A stretch of DNA of 64,000 nt, from contig NC_089981.1 in NCBI RefSeq assembly GCF_036417845.1, forward strand, positions 21,286,001 through 21,350,000. Direction: 5' to 3'. Shown here piece after piece: positions 14,353 to 44,799 of this stretch. A model generated the notes under the pieces. It had not been told where the DNA came from. It made no database searches and saw nothing but the letters and a program-made list of their open reading frames with translations. Position 1 is the first letter of the stretch; each line of letters begins with the position of its first letter. Made by a program: the position numbers and the translations under genes. The stretch comes from Apteryx mantelli. Taxonomy: Eukaryota > Chordata > Aves > Apterygiformes > Apterygidae.

Positions 14353-14980
14353 CCCGCGGCGGAGGGATCCCGCCGAGCTCCGCCGCGAGCCGACCGGGAC
14401 TTCTTCCGCGTGCGCCGCCGAGGGCCGCCGAGCCGTGGTGTGGCCCGGACCTCGTTTTCTGGCGGCGGGATCCCTCCGCCGCGGCGGGGGCCGTCATGGG
14501 CGCCGCTCCCCCCGCGCGGTCCCTCCGCCGCGGGCGAGGCGCGGGCGGCGGCGGTGAGGCTCGCTGAGCCGCGGCCTGTCGCTGCGGCCTGAGGCGGCGG
14601 GGAGAGGCGCAGGTCGCGGCGGCGGTGGGGAGGGGTGTGAAGTAGGGCTGTGTTTTCTTTGGAGCGGAGTATCCTTCCGCGGCGGCGGGCGCACAAGGCT
14701 CGGCGCGGCCCGCCGTGTCCCTCCGCCGCGGCGGAGCGCGCAGGCAGGAGGTGTCTCTCCCCGGACGGCCGCGGGCTTCGCAGGAGCTAGGAGAAGAAAC
14801 TTCGGAGTGCGGTGGCTGCAGCGGCCGCTCGCCTGCCCGGCCGGGAGAGAGCCCCCCGCAGAGAAGCAGGAGGAAGAGGAGGAGGCAGCGGCGGCGGCGA
14901 CGGCCAGAGCTCGCCGCCGCCCCGCGGGGTCTCCGCGAGGGAGCCCGGCGGACTCTTTCTCGCGGGTCCCCGCGGAGGGA
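14353..14980. repeat. Recurring TCCCTCCGCCGCGG element in the CpG island
   Basis: A GC-rich word recurs in about 630 bp. Forward copies start at 14471, 14520 and 14718. An inverted copy covers 14353-14369. Diverged copies lie near 14670 (forward, ATCCTTCCGCGG) and 14967 (inverted, CGCGGAGGGATC). The core CCGCCGCGGCGG is nearly self-complementary, but the TCCCT flank is shared too, so simple GC skew does not fully explain it. It may be a binding-site cluster or remnants of a tandem duplication. No factor is assigned. Confidence 0.5.
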
Positions 14981-15031
14981 TCTCTAGGCGGCGCCCCCGC
15001 CGCCTCCCCCCTGCATCGCTCGCCCCTCGGC

Positions 15032-15042
15032 GCCGCCATCTT
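15032..15042 (-). promoter_or_regulatory. YY1-type site 1
   Basis: GCCGCCATCTT on the + strand is the reverse complement of AAGATGGCGGC, the classic YY1 core seen just downstream of many CpG-island start sites. A second site follows 20 bp later in the same orientation. Confidence 0.7.
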
Positions 15043-15051
15043 GGATTTTAA

Positions 15052-15062
15052 TCCGCCATTTT
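15052..15062 (-). promoter_or_regulatory. YY1-type site 2
   Basis: TCCGCCATTTT reads AAAATGGCGGA on the minus strand. This matches the AANATGGCGG core, with the last base differing from the first site. The 20-bp spacing is about two helical turns, which would put both sites on the same face of the DNA. Confidence 0.6.
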
Positions 15063-16849
15063 TTTCCTCCCCCCACTTGGAATTATTTTTTATCATTACC
15101 GCCGCTTTTTTTTTTTCCCCTCCCGTGTTTTTCCTTCCTCCCCCTTCTCCCCTTTCTGGCTCAATCTTCTCTCTCCCCCTCTCCTCACCTTCCTCCCTTC
15201 CCCCCCCTTTATCTCCCTTTTCTTTGATGATTCATTTTCCCCCTGGTGGAGACTGGGGCAGCACCGGCGGCGGCAGGGGACCCCAGCGCGGCGGGGCAGC
15301 CGGGAGGTGAGTGTCCGCCGCCCGGCGGCGGCGGCGGCGGGGGGGGCAGGGGATCGCGGCCGGCGCGACGCCCCCGGGACGGGGCACACGCGTGAGCCGG
15401 CGGTGCCCCCGCGCGCGTGGTGGGGGGGGGGGTGCCGGCGCTGCGGGGGGGGGGGCGGTATTTGGGGGCTGCCCCCCTTCCCCCCCCCCCGGGTGCGGGG
15501 ACCGGGGACGGGGCGGGGGGCGCCGTGCGACGGGCGGTGCTCGGTGTCCGGCCGCGGTCACGGAGGGGGCCCGGGCGGCGGCGCTGAGGGCCGGGCCGGG
15601 GCCGGTGCTCGGTGCCGGTGCCCGGAGCCGGCGGGAGCCGAGCCCTAGGGGGCAGCACGGGGCCGGGAGGCGGCGGCGCCGGCAGGGCCCGCTCCCTTCC
15701 GCCCCACGCTCGCGGGAGCGTTTCCCACTCGCGTCTCCGCCGCGCTGTGCGGGTGGGCTTTCTTCTTTCTTCATTTCCTTTCGTTTCGTTCCCCCGCCCC
15801 GGCGCGAGGGTAGCGCGGTTCTGGCGAGAGGCGCCGGGAAGGCGGTGCCGCAGGCCGGGGCCGCGCGGCGCTGGCGGTCAGGAGGCGGCGGCCGCAGCTC
15901 GGCTCCTGTGGAGCCGCTCGCCGGAGCCTGCGCCGCTGCGGGGCCGCTCGGGCCGAAGTGCCCGACGTCCTGCTCCTGCGCCCTTTCCCTTCTTTTTTCT
16001 GTCCTTTTTTTGCAACGGGGAATACACACCTTTACGGAAGGCGTAAAGCATCCGTTTGTCCAGGCTCTCTCTATCTAAAAGTTTGAGGTCTTAACCCATC
16101 GCTCTCTGAAAGAGCGAAGGCAAGGGAAAGTACGTGCTGCTTTGCTCAGCTGGGTCCCAGCAGATATACGGATGTTAGGGGTAAAACTTGGAACACTTGC
16201 GTGTTGGATGAAGTTCAGCTCGCGGTGGCAAATACGAGATGGAAATGTAACCGTAGAAATAGTGGGAGCCTTTAGTCCGTATGGATCCAATGTATTACAG
16301 CATAAAAACTCAGGTGTAGTTATGTCCTTTTTTTTCATAAGGCAGCCCTCTTTTATTTTGATTCAAAATGAAATTTTGCCTTGAACTCTTTAGGAGTTTT
16401 TTTTCTTGCTGTATGAAGAAATGCATTTAGAACTTAATTGCTTGCGAAGTGGGATTTTTCTTGTTTATCTTTGTGCTGCTCTCTTATTACTAGGGCCAGA
16501 CGGAAACGAAACTCTGCTTTATCCCGGTTTGAGTTGACAAACTGGAAAATAAGACTTATTTAAATGAACTGTTTAGTATATGAAATGAATATGTGGGAGG
16601 CTGCGAGGGAAAGTACACCCTTGTATTTTCAGTGGCAGCGCCGAATAGGGTTCTCGCATGTCACTTTTGCTCTGTTAACATTGTCCTGTTGTAGGACTAC
16701 AGTTCCCGGTACGCTTTTCGCTTCCTCCGGCACTGTGCTTTAACAGCCCGGACGGCTGTGTTAACGTCGTGAGTGGAAGGTCTGATACTTCTGCGCTCAG
16801 CTGCGGATCTGAGGCTGTGGTTTGACAGTACAAAGCATTCGGGAGCAAT

Positions 16850-17275
16850 ATGAGCTTCAGCGCTCCCGACCGCTTCCCCAGCCCCTCTTCTTGTCTCCCC
16901 CCGTATTGTATCGTCCTGCGGTGCCGTCCCGCCACCAGCAGCGCAAGCCGGCGGCGAGCAGGGTGTAAGCCAGCTCTTCTCTGGTTACCTCCCCGGTTCG
17001 GTCGCCGCGCTCCGCGCTTGTGTGCCGTGGACGTGGGGCGCGAGCACCCGCGGGGTGCTGCCGAAGGGGCCATCGAGCTGCAGCGCTGGCCGTGCCCGTC
17101 CGTCCGTCCGCTCGCTCGCAAGGCCTGCCGGACCAAGGACCTCCAGGGTGAAGCCGTGCGAGTTACAGCACTGAACTGCTGCAGCTGCTTTTCCCTCCCT
17201 TTCAGTGGTCCTGCTGCTGCTGCCCCGCTACTGCGCCTCCCGAGCTCTAGTGCCCGGTGCATCCTTTGCTGAACC
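16850..17275. promoter_or_regulatory. Secondary CpG-rich patch in intron 1
   Basis: About 420 bp with many CpG dinucleotides lie beyond the main island, including CCGTCCGTCCGCTCGCTCGC-like tetramer runs near 17096. It could be an island shelf, an alternative promoter or an enhancer. Nothing in the sequence decides between these. Confidence 0.35.
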
Positions 17276-19936
17276 TGTTCAGCTCATTAAGCCGGCAGAA
17301 AATTATCTGCCTTTTTTTGCTTCCTGTTGGGTTAATCAGTTAAGTTGGCTCATGGAGGGGGTCTAGTGAGCACCAGAACTGGCAGAAATGTTAGTGTGAA
17401 TGGGCAAGGGGGGGCAGGAGGTTCTCCCAGAAGCAACGTGCCATTAGGTTGTCTCTGAGAAAGGTCTCTAACGCTGGAGTTGTCGCGGTGATGCGAGGGA
17501 GACTGCAGAGCCTTCTCGGGGTGCTTTGCTGTTAGCTTGGCTCGGCCGTTGGTTTTGCTTCGCCCTGAGAGGACACCACGGTGGAGGAGATAGGGGCAGG
17601 AGCAGAAGGGGCAGGAGCTGCTTCAGCACTTCCGCGTGTTCCTTCCCTCTGTGCCCCTCATTCATCCCGCTACACTATGGCTTTTGTGCCGGTATCGCAA
17701 CCGGATTAGTTTCCAAATTGGTATGCGAAAATCACGTGGCTGCGAAAGAACAGGCGCAAGAGGGAAGGTGGGAATGTGCGGGCTGAGCTCTTGCGGAGGG
17801 GCTGGAGCTGTGGCAGCCCCAGGTTTGGATCGGCGCCTGCTGTCACGAAACCGCCCCCCAGGGCTGCAGTTCTGCAGCAGTGTGAGCTGACCTGAGGCAG
17901 TTTTGCCACAGCCTTGCACCTTCCCCTGTGCCTTTGTTAATCCAGGTCTGCTTCTGCGCTCGGGTGGTTCAGAGAACTGACTGACTGGAACGTAACGCTG
18001 CAGAAAAAGTGAATGTTTCTTGGGGCTTAATGTGCTGAAACAGTCATGCGGACAAAATCGAGAGGGAGCTTAAAATCAAGTGGCTATAGGATACAGCTTT
18101 GGCTGCAGGGGTTATGGACTCCCAGATCTTTTCCTTTTTGTGGGTGTAAAGACCTTTGTGCTAAGGCTAGTTTTGCGTTGTTTTACTGTCATTAATAGTA
18201 GTTCGCAGAGTAAATCATTGCATTTCTGTTGGAAGTGACGCTGTGCCTCAGCTTTGCACCCTTTGTGAGCCAGAAGCCTTCTGTGCCTCGTCCGGTTTAG
18301 TGTAGTTGTCTGAGCTGTCAAAAATAGTGACTGAAATAGGGTTTGAGGCAGTTCTGAGAAACTCCTGAGAGCTGTGCAAGTTTTCATTCTGCTTTGATTT
18401 CACTAGGAGTCTTTTCCTTGTATTCTCAGAAACCTGAAAATTTTTTTTTATTAGTGGATTTTTTTTTTTAATTGTTCGGCTGTGGTGGTTGTGAAATCCT
18501 CTACAGCCTGGTGATCCCATAGAAAAACTGGTTGCATGCTCTTACTCTGTTTCCGAGATTCAAAGGTCAGTTGTTATTTTACAGTTGCCAGTAATGAGAC
18601 ATTTATCTTTCCTCTTGGTACCATTGGTTTGTCCGGAAAGCAGAGGATGCGATCAACCAGTCCTATGTGAAACATTTTGTTAGCATCCTGCATCTGGCCT
18701 AGGCTACCGTTTTGTTGAGGCAGACTTTCTGCAGCTATAGTTCGAGAAGATAACCCCAAGAATTGCTGCTTTAGGTGACTTGAGTTTAAAAAATGAAGAC
18801 CCCACAGTTTAGAAGGATGTCCCTTGACAGCCCATGTGCTGGAGACCAGGAGGAAGGGGAGGATGAGCCTGTCTGCTAGGAGACCTTGCGATCCCAGTGT
18901 CTTTGCCGGTTTCCTGGAGCGTGGTGAGCAAAATGCACTGCTTCTGTTTAGAAGCTGATCTCTGGCCTTTAATAAATATTTACATACGAAAGCTGTGTTA
19001 CGGTGGACTGAAGTAAATGATACTTGGATTTCTTGCGGTCTCTGGTATTTGTGAGTTTGTACGTTTCAGGGTTTCGTTTATTTGATTTTGTGCAACTTTT
19101 TTTCCCTCACAGCAAGGCTTTACTGAGTTGATATCGCAGATGCGAGCACATAACTTGGGAGGCTCAGGCAGCTTTTGAGATCCATTTTTATGGCCACAGA
19201 ATCTCTTTCCTCAAATTCATACAGCTTTGCTGCATTTTCCAGTGTAAGGGGATGTAGGCTTTTCATATGTGTTATAAATACGAACTGTAGTCTTTACTCA
19301 GTCCGGTAAGCACTTTTGAATATACCTGGCTTCATGAGTATCCGTTTTGAGCTGTTTATCGATTTCCACTTCAGTTCTTGATTGGTGCTTCTTAAGGTTA
19401 TTGAAATAAAAATAGCGTTCGGAAAGCACGTTAATAGGTTTGATAGATTTAGAACCTGACAAAAGTAATTGAGTTTTCATCTTAAGAGCGCTGTTGCAGT
19501 GAAACACTAAATTACTAGATGAGAGGAGCAGAATATGATTGATCTGTTTTTTTGCAGCTTGAGGAAATGGGCCCGTAGAGCTACGGCAGGATAATAATAA
19601 AGGGTTAAAACCAAAGCGTGGACACTTGCATTGAAAGAAAAAAGGTCCCTTGGAAGCTTTAACTGTGCTGGTAAACTTAACAGGATAGGTAAGCCTCAAG
19701 TCCTAAGTGTGCCGTGCGCTGCGTAGCGTTTTGTAGTGGAAAAGGCCTTTAACGGGAATTGGAGGTATGAGTATGTTCCAGGTAGGACTTTTTTTGTTCT
19801 TGAATAGGAAGATGATGATGTTCATCCTCTTACTCTGCTCCCTCCATTCCTGAAGGACTTGTCGTTGCGAGTTCGAAGTAGAAGGTAGTTGGTGTTGAGG
19901 GAGGGGTAGCAGATTTGCCTCCGAAGATGTGATAAA

Positions 19937-19988
19937 GATGGGCTGATGGTGATGATGGGCTGATGGTGATGAGGGTGATGGGAGGAAG
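19937..19988 (+). repeat. Short 17-bp tandem repeat (GATGGGCTGATGGTGAT)
   Basis: Two perfect 17-bp copies lie at 19937-19953 and 19954-19970. A degenerate third follows with GATG-like units. Intronic. Confidence 0.85.
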
Positions 19989-22402
19989 GGAGGTACTCGC
20001 TGTGAAAAGGCTCATGTCTGTTGGTTCTGGCTCTTGGTGCTGTCTCTCGAAGGCAGGGTTTGGGTGTTGGGAGAGCAGGAAGAGCAGCTGCTAGAAACAC
20101 GCTTGCAGTCCGGAAGTTCTCCGGACACGTATTACTATTTGGCCAGTATTAGAAAATAAAAGCTAACAGTAGATGGAGACAAAAGTTTTCTTGCTTCTGC
20201 AAACGTGCTCAGTGTTTATATCTCACACTGCTAGGGTCAGAGGAATAATGAGTTTTTCACCAGAATTTTTTCTAGGCTTCACCAGGTGAGTTGCTTTTTG
20301 GTTTTACTGTGGGGAATTGGCAAGGGCATCTGTAGTCATCTGTGTCAGTACATCTTGCAGCAAAAGCTAAATGTTGCATTTCCCTAAAATTGAGTATGGT
20401 CTGAGTGTTCTTATATGGCCTTACATTCCTCCTTAGCTTTGCCGTCAGAAGTGATTTCCTTGTCCTTGCAATATTTGTTATGCAGGAGTGTCTCGGTATA
20501 AATACTGCTCGCCCTCCTGCGATTCGGACGTAGGCGTGAGAGGTCCATCGCTGTCCTCTCCGCAGCCGAAGCGTGGCTGTCGTGCGCGTTAGAAGCGCTG
20601 GAAGGCTGCCGTGTGAGCATCTTCCCTCCAGGCAGCTGCGTGCTGGCGTTCACCGACCCCAGGGGGGCTTCACGATAGGCTTCATTTACCTGCGCTGCTC
20701 TTCAACGCTGGCAGCACAGCGCTGTTATACTCCAACAGGGCGTTAGGTGTAGTTCAGTCCTGGCTTATAAAGACACCAAGATTGGATTTGGCTGAAGTCT
20801 TTAACGTGGGTTTATGTTTTTAATGCTTTGTTTTATCGCTATTGCAAAAATGCGCAAACAGGATTTATATTGGAGCATATAGAGCTGTAAAATAAATTGA
20901 TTGAGAAGCAGAAAGAGTCAAGCTTAACAGAGCGAGTTTTTCACCAAGTGTCTATGCAACATTCAGTGCAGATTTTCATGGGGTAGCTGTCCTCTGCCAG
21001 AAGTTTTGGTGGGAGACTTTTTCTTTTCCTAAAGAAAAAAAGTAAAAGCCTTTCTTTACTGTTGCTTAGTACAGATCTGGCCATGAGATTTCCAACAGCT
21101 TTTTGGAGGGACTGTGTGAAATTGCCTGGTTCTGGGTATGGCTAAATGCAGTGAATAGAGGGGTTTTTCCCTAGCAAATTTTAAGATGACTTGGTTTTGT
21201 TTTCTGAATGTTGTAACTGGTAACTTTGTATTTTGCCAGCAGACAGAGCAAATTCTGCGTTCTGCTTGGCAACAAGTTGTTCAGTTTCGGCTCTGGCCTA
21301 TACTGCGACAAAGCTGGGAGGGCCAGCAAAATAGGCACTTAAACCTGCTTTTTGTTGAGGGTTTGGGGGGTATTTTGGTTTTGTTTTGTGTGTTTTTGTT
21401 TGTTTGTTTTTTATCTTGAGGTCAAAACCAGTTCTTTCAGTCACTGGCAGCAAGAGAATTCCTTGTCCGCTGAAATCCTCTCAGCTCTCTTTCCCTATAT
21501 CGAGGCAGTAGTTTAGCCACTTTTTCTCAATATACTGCTGTTGCGCTCTGCGAATACTCTTCTTGTCTTTCTGTGGTGTGACCATCTGCAAAAGGTTCTA
21601 AAACTTACAGATTTCTGGTTAGATAGTTTTAGTAAGGTGTGTTTTGGAGGTTTTTTTGAGTCAATAAGTCCATGAAGTTGCTTCTCCGTGCTATTTGTCT
21701 TTTATACCTCAATTCTGAATCTTTCTAAGGAACTTTTAGTTACTAATTATCTAGCCATAAATATTTCTTTGACTTTAAGTAGCTTGATGACATAGGTATT
21801 TAACAGAATTTCAGTGTTATGCTAGTCTTAACTGATTAAACCCGGAATTTCTACAGAAGTTATGAAATATATATCCTACACTGATATTTTTTCAAAACAT
21901 CTGGTTAGTTTGAATCTCTTCTGCCTGACTGAAATGCTTGTGGCCTGATAACACTGTACGCTGAATATAGAAAGCTTGCTGTGGACAAAGCATTAACGCC
22001 TCGGAGGGAAAAAAAACAGAAAACAAAAATGCAATTTATTTCTCTGAGAGAGCTGTCAGGAGGAGGATGAACTAAAAGCAAGTAAATGAATTATTAATGC
22101 ATAAATGCAATTGTAAAATAATTGTGTAGATCGGGGGGGTGTTTCTGCAAGTGGCACAGAGTGAGACCACTGTTCGAAAACATTGTTAGCTTTCTTGTAT
22201 GATAATTATTTATGCGAAAGATATTTGGACTGCAGGCAAAAACAAGGGTGTGCTGGCCCCTTTCATAGTGTAGATTTTGTGCTCTATTTGTGACCTGAGT
22301 ACTGGACCGTTGAGCCAGATGTAACTTTTTTTTTTTTAAATACTAGCTGCAAGAGTAGCCTGGGACCTCGTAGATCATGACTGAGGTTTTCTGAACTCTG
22401 AA

Positions 22403-22426
22403 TTAATATTAATTAATTAATATTAA
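22403..22426. repeat. 24-bp perfect AT palindrome
   Basis: A self-complementary stretch made only of A and T, built from TTAATATTAA arms around AATTAATT. It lies within intron 1. It could extrude as a cruciform, but AT-rich palindromes also arise by chance. Confidence 0.8.
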
Positions 22427-22607
22427 CCAGCAGATTTAACATCTTTACTGAGTTCTTTAATATTTCATTGTGCTTATTGTTACTTTTTAGAGGATGTTTG
22501 CATAATGCCCCTTGGCTGTAGATTCAAAACAGGTTATAGATTTTGTTTATTTGTAAATATAATCTTACTTGAAAATAATCTGGTTTTGGTGTCCCACATA
22601 AAGCTGT

Positions 22608-22742
22608 GTGCATGTATATATATATTTGTTCATTAGCACTGAACGAACATATATGTGCCTGCATATATATGTATATACAGACATGGACGTGCACACACAC
22701 ATGTATATGTATGCACACAGACACACATGCGCACACACATGC
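22608..22742. repeat. TA/CA low-complexity region
   Basis: Interleaved TATATA, CATATA and ACACAC units without a single clean period. This is degenerate microsatellite sequence in intron 1, about 270 bp before exon 2. Confidence 0.8.
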
Positions 22743-23100
22743 CTGCTCAGTTCCTGAGTCTGAGGTTTTCTGGCCTGAACAACTTATCAGCTTTATAATT
22801 CTGTCTTTGCTTCCAGATGTGGCAGCAAGTTACAGAACAATAGTTTTCCCCACGTGTTTGTGTCTGCAACAGCTCCCTGTGCTAGTGCTAATGAACAACT
22901 TCTTGTTGTTTCTAATGCAAACGACAGTCATGTTCTAATCCTTCTCCTTAAAAGCTATGCTTTGAAAATAGGTTTCCCGGTTAGTGCTAATTATTTTTCA
23001 TGTTTTATTTCCAGCAGGAATTGGAACTGAAAATATTCATCCACTTCTCCAAGCCTTCTGAAAAGTGACTAAATGCAACTGGGTCAGGTTTTCTGTGGGA

Positions 23101-43437
<20,337 letters not shown>

Positions 43438-43716
43438 GCTTATAGGTCTTAAACTGACCAGGATGTCATTTTTAAAAAAAACAAACAAAAAAAAACAACA
43501 AAAATTCCATTTGATTATTCCTCAACTGAAGAACTTTCTGAAAAACTTAGTGGCAGCACTTCTTTATTGTTTATTCACCTATCAACATAATATTGTAGAA
43601 AGTGTACAGCATACCGACTCTTCTTAAGTCTGATTTGTGCAGATTTTTATTGTACTTTTTAATAGCCTTCTTATGTGCAATTCTGAGTTAGAGTAAGAGG
43701 TAATGCTCTGTTGTAA

Positions 43717-43722
43717 AATAAA
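43717..43722 (+). terminator. Poly(A) signal AATAAA 1
   Basis: Canonical hexamer in TTGTAAAATAAAGG, 280 nt after the stop codon. It could make a short 3' UTR. Confidence 0.5.
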
Positions 43723-43847
43723 GGCTCAAGCAAAGTTATGAAATTGCATCAAATCTTTCCATGCAGGACAATGAGAATACAGTGTGGCTACACAATTATT
43801 TTTGATCCGTAAGAGCATTAGTTTGCCCTTACAATATTTGACTAAAC

Positions 43848-43853
43848 AATAAA
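43848..43853 (+). terminator. Poly(A) signal AATAAA 2
   Basis: Canonical hexamer directly followed by an A-rich stretch that could be a misprimed site in cDNA data. Confidence 0.35.
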
Positions 43854-44149
43854 AAACAAAAAAAAAAAATCATAGTAGCAGCATATTAAGGTTTTCTAGT
43901 ATATGTTAATATCACCAGCAATGATCTACAGCTTTTCGATTTATTTGCTAGATGTTTTTCCCCCTTGGAGTTTGTCAGTTTTAACACTGTATGCTGTCCC
44001 AGACGTACTGTTTGTGGCCTTTGTTATAGTAGCAAACCGTTGGTTGGAAGTCAAATTGATTTCTTTAAAAAAAGAAAAAAAAAATTAAAAGGTGTTGACA
44101 ATTTGCTGACTTTTTAGTACATTATATGTACAAGGGTAGCAGTATGCAG

Positions 44150-44155
44150 AATAAA
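44150..44155 (+). terminator. Poly(A) signal AATAAA 3
   Basis: Canonical hexamer in GCAGAATAAAAG, followed within 40 nt by TGTATTTATTGCTTGTTATG, a plausible T/GT-rich downstream element. Confidence 0.45.
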
Positions 44156-44629
44156 AGTTTGGATATGGTGTATTTATTGCTTGTTATGTAAATTAAACAC
44201 CTTGTATTTAACACTTTTCAATACTTTTAGATAAAATTGTTCTTTGCAAGAATGATTGGTGCTTATTTTTTCAAGAATTTGCTGTGAAACAATGTGATTA
44301 CAACGGGCGACATTTATCCAATGAACTGCAGCTATCCTAAATTGGTTCTTCATATTTTTCTGTTGCACTTGTAAAATGCTACAAGGAATTTAAAGAAAAT
44401 CTATTCACTTTAACTTATGATAGTTTTATGAAATTAAAAAAAAAAACAACTAAGTCACAGCTTTTGTTCTGTGGTAACCTATAAAAATGTTTGTCTTTTA
44501 AGAACCAGTTGTAAAAGACTGAAAAAATATGTATATGTTGTAAATATTTGTGTGTTGTGAGAAATTTTGTCATAAGAAATTGAGATAACTTGCCAGAAGG
44601 GTTTTTAAGTTTAGAAATACATTCATGCC

Positions 44630-44635
44630 AATAAA
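44630..44635 (+). terminator. Poly(A) signal AATAAA 4, likely main
   Basis: Canonical hexamer in GCCAATAAAATAGG with T/GT-rich sequence downstream. It is preferred as the main 3' end of KMT5B. Confidence 0.55.
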
Positions 44636-44766
44636 ATAGGAAATTGTAAACCTAGTTTTAAACTCTGCATCAGTTGGAGTTCTTTTGCTCTTATGTAGTT
44701 CACTCGATACTTCAGAGTCTACTTTATAACAACAGCTTCAGGGCAATCTTCGGCTCTTTTGTTTTT

Positions 44767-44772
44767 AATAAA
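44767..44772 (+). terminator. Poly(A) signal AATAAA 5
   Basis: Canonical hexamer in TTTTTAATAAAAG, 137 nt beyond the preceding signal, with a T-rich stretch after it. It may be an alternative distal end. Confidence 0.35.
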
Positions 44773-44799
44773 AGAATGTCAGGAAAATTTATTTCTTCT

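Larger units (their letters stand above)
14900..15306 (+). other. KMT5B: KMT5B exon 1, non-coding (5' end estimated)
   Basis: The 3' border is the donor CGGGAG|GTGAGTG at 15306/15307, a near-perfect consensus within the CpG island. It is the most plausible partner for the exon 2 acceptor at 23014. The 5' end is not defined by sequence. I place it near 14.9-15.03 kb only because YY1 elements, which lie just downstream of many start sites, are at 15032-15062. An ATG at 15227 opens a short upstream frame that would end in exon 2. Confidence 0.6.
13550..15985. promoter_or_regulatory. KMT5B: CpG island promoter of KMT5B
   Basis: Base composition changes sharply at about 13.55 kb from AT-rich to very GC-rich, with dense CpG up to about 15.98 kb. 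It then reverts to ordinary intronic sequence. The island contains long G and C runs, a recurring TCCCTCCGCCGCGG element, two YY1-type sites at 15032-15062 and a good splice donor at 15307. No consensus TATA box sits at a suitable distance, so a dispersed CpG-type promoter is expected. Long open frames on both strands here follow from the scarcity of stop codons in GC-rich DNA. Such islands are often bidirectional, but no antisense gene is visible. Confidence 0.85.
15307..23014 (+). other. KMT5B: KMT5B intron 1
   Basis: An intron of 7,708 nt with donor GTGAGT and acceptor TTTATTTCCAG. The first 0.7 kb is still CpG island. GC-richer patches follow at about 16.85-17.27 kb and 20.5-20.7 kb. It also holds a GATGGGCTGATGGTGAT repeat near 19.94 kb, an AT palindrome at 22403 and TA/CA low-complexity DNA at 22.6-22.74 kb. 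No coding exon was seen. Confidence 0.75.
43438..44655 (+). other. KMT5B: KMT5B 3' UTR (end estimated)
   Basis: AT-rich untranslated sequence with AATAAA at 43717-43722, 43848-43853, 44150-44155 and 44630-44635. I take the 44630 signal as the likely main end because GT/T-rich sequence follows it (44654-44700). A signal at 44767 could extend the transcript. The choice is inference. Confidence 0.65.

Noticed and set aside
13562..16078. Many long open frames on both strands in the CpG island (up to 265 codons at 15232-16029 minus and 255 at 15311-16078 plus)
   Set aside because: Stop codons are rare in GC-rich DNA. The translations are Pro/Arg/Gly/Ala low-complexity and frames overlap on both strands.
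23065..23100. Earlier in-frame start upstream of 23101
   Set aside because: The in-frame codon at 23065 is GTG, and an in-frame TGA lies at 23059-23061. ATG 23101 matches the known KMT5B N-terminus.
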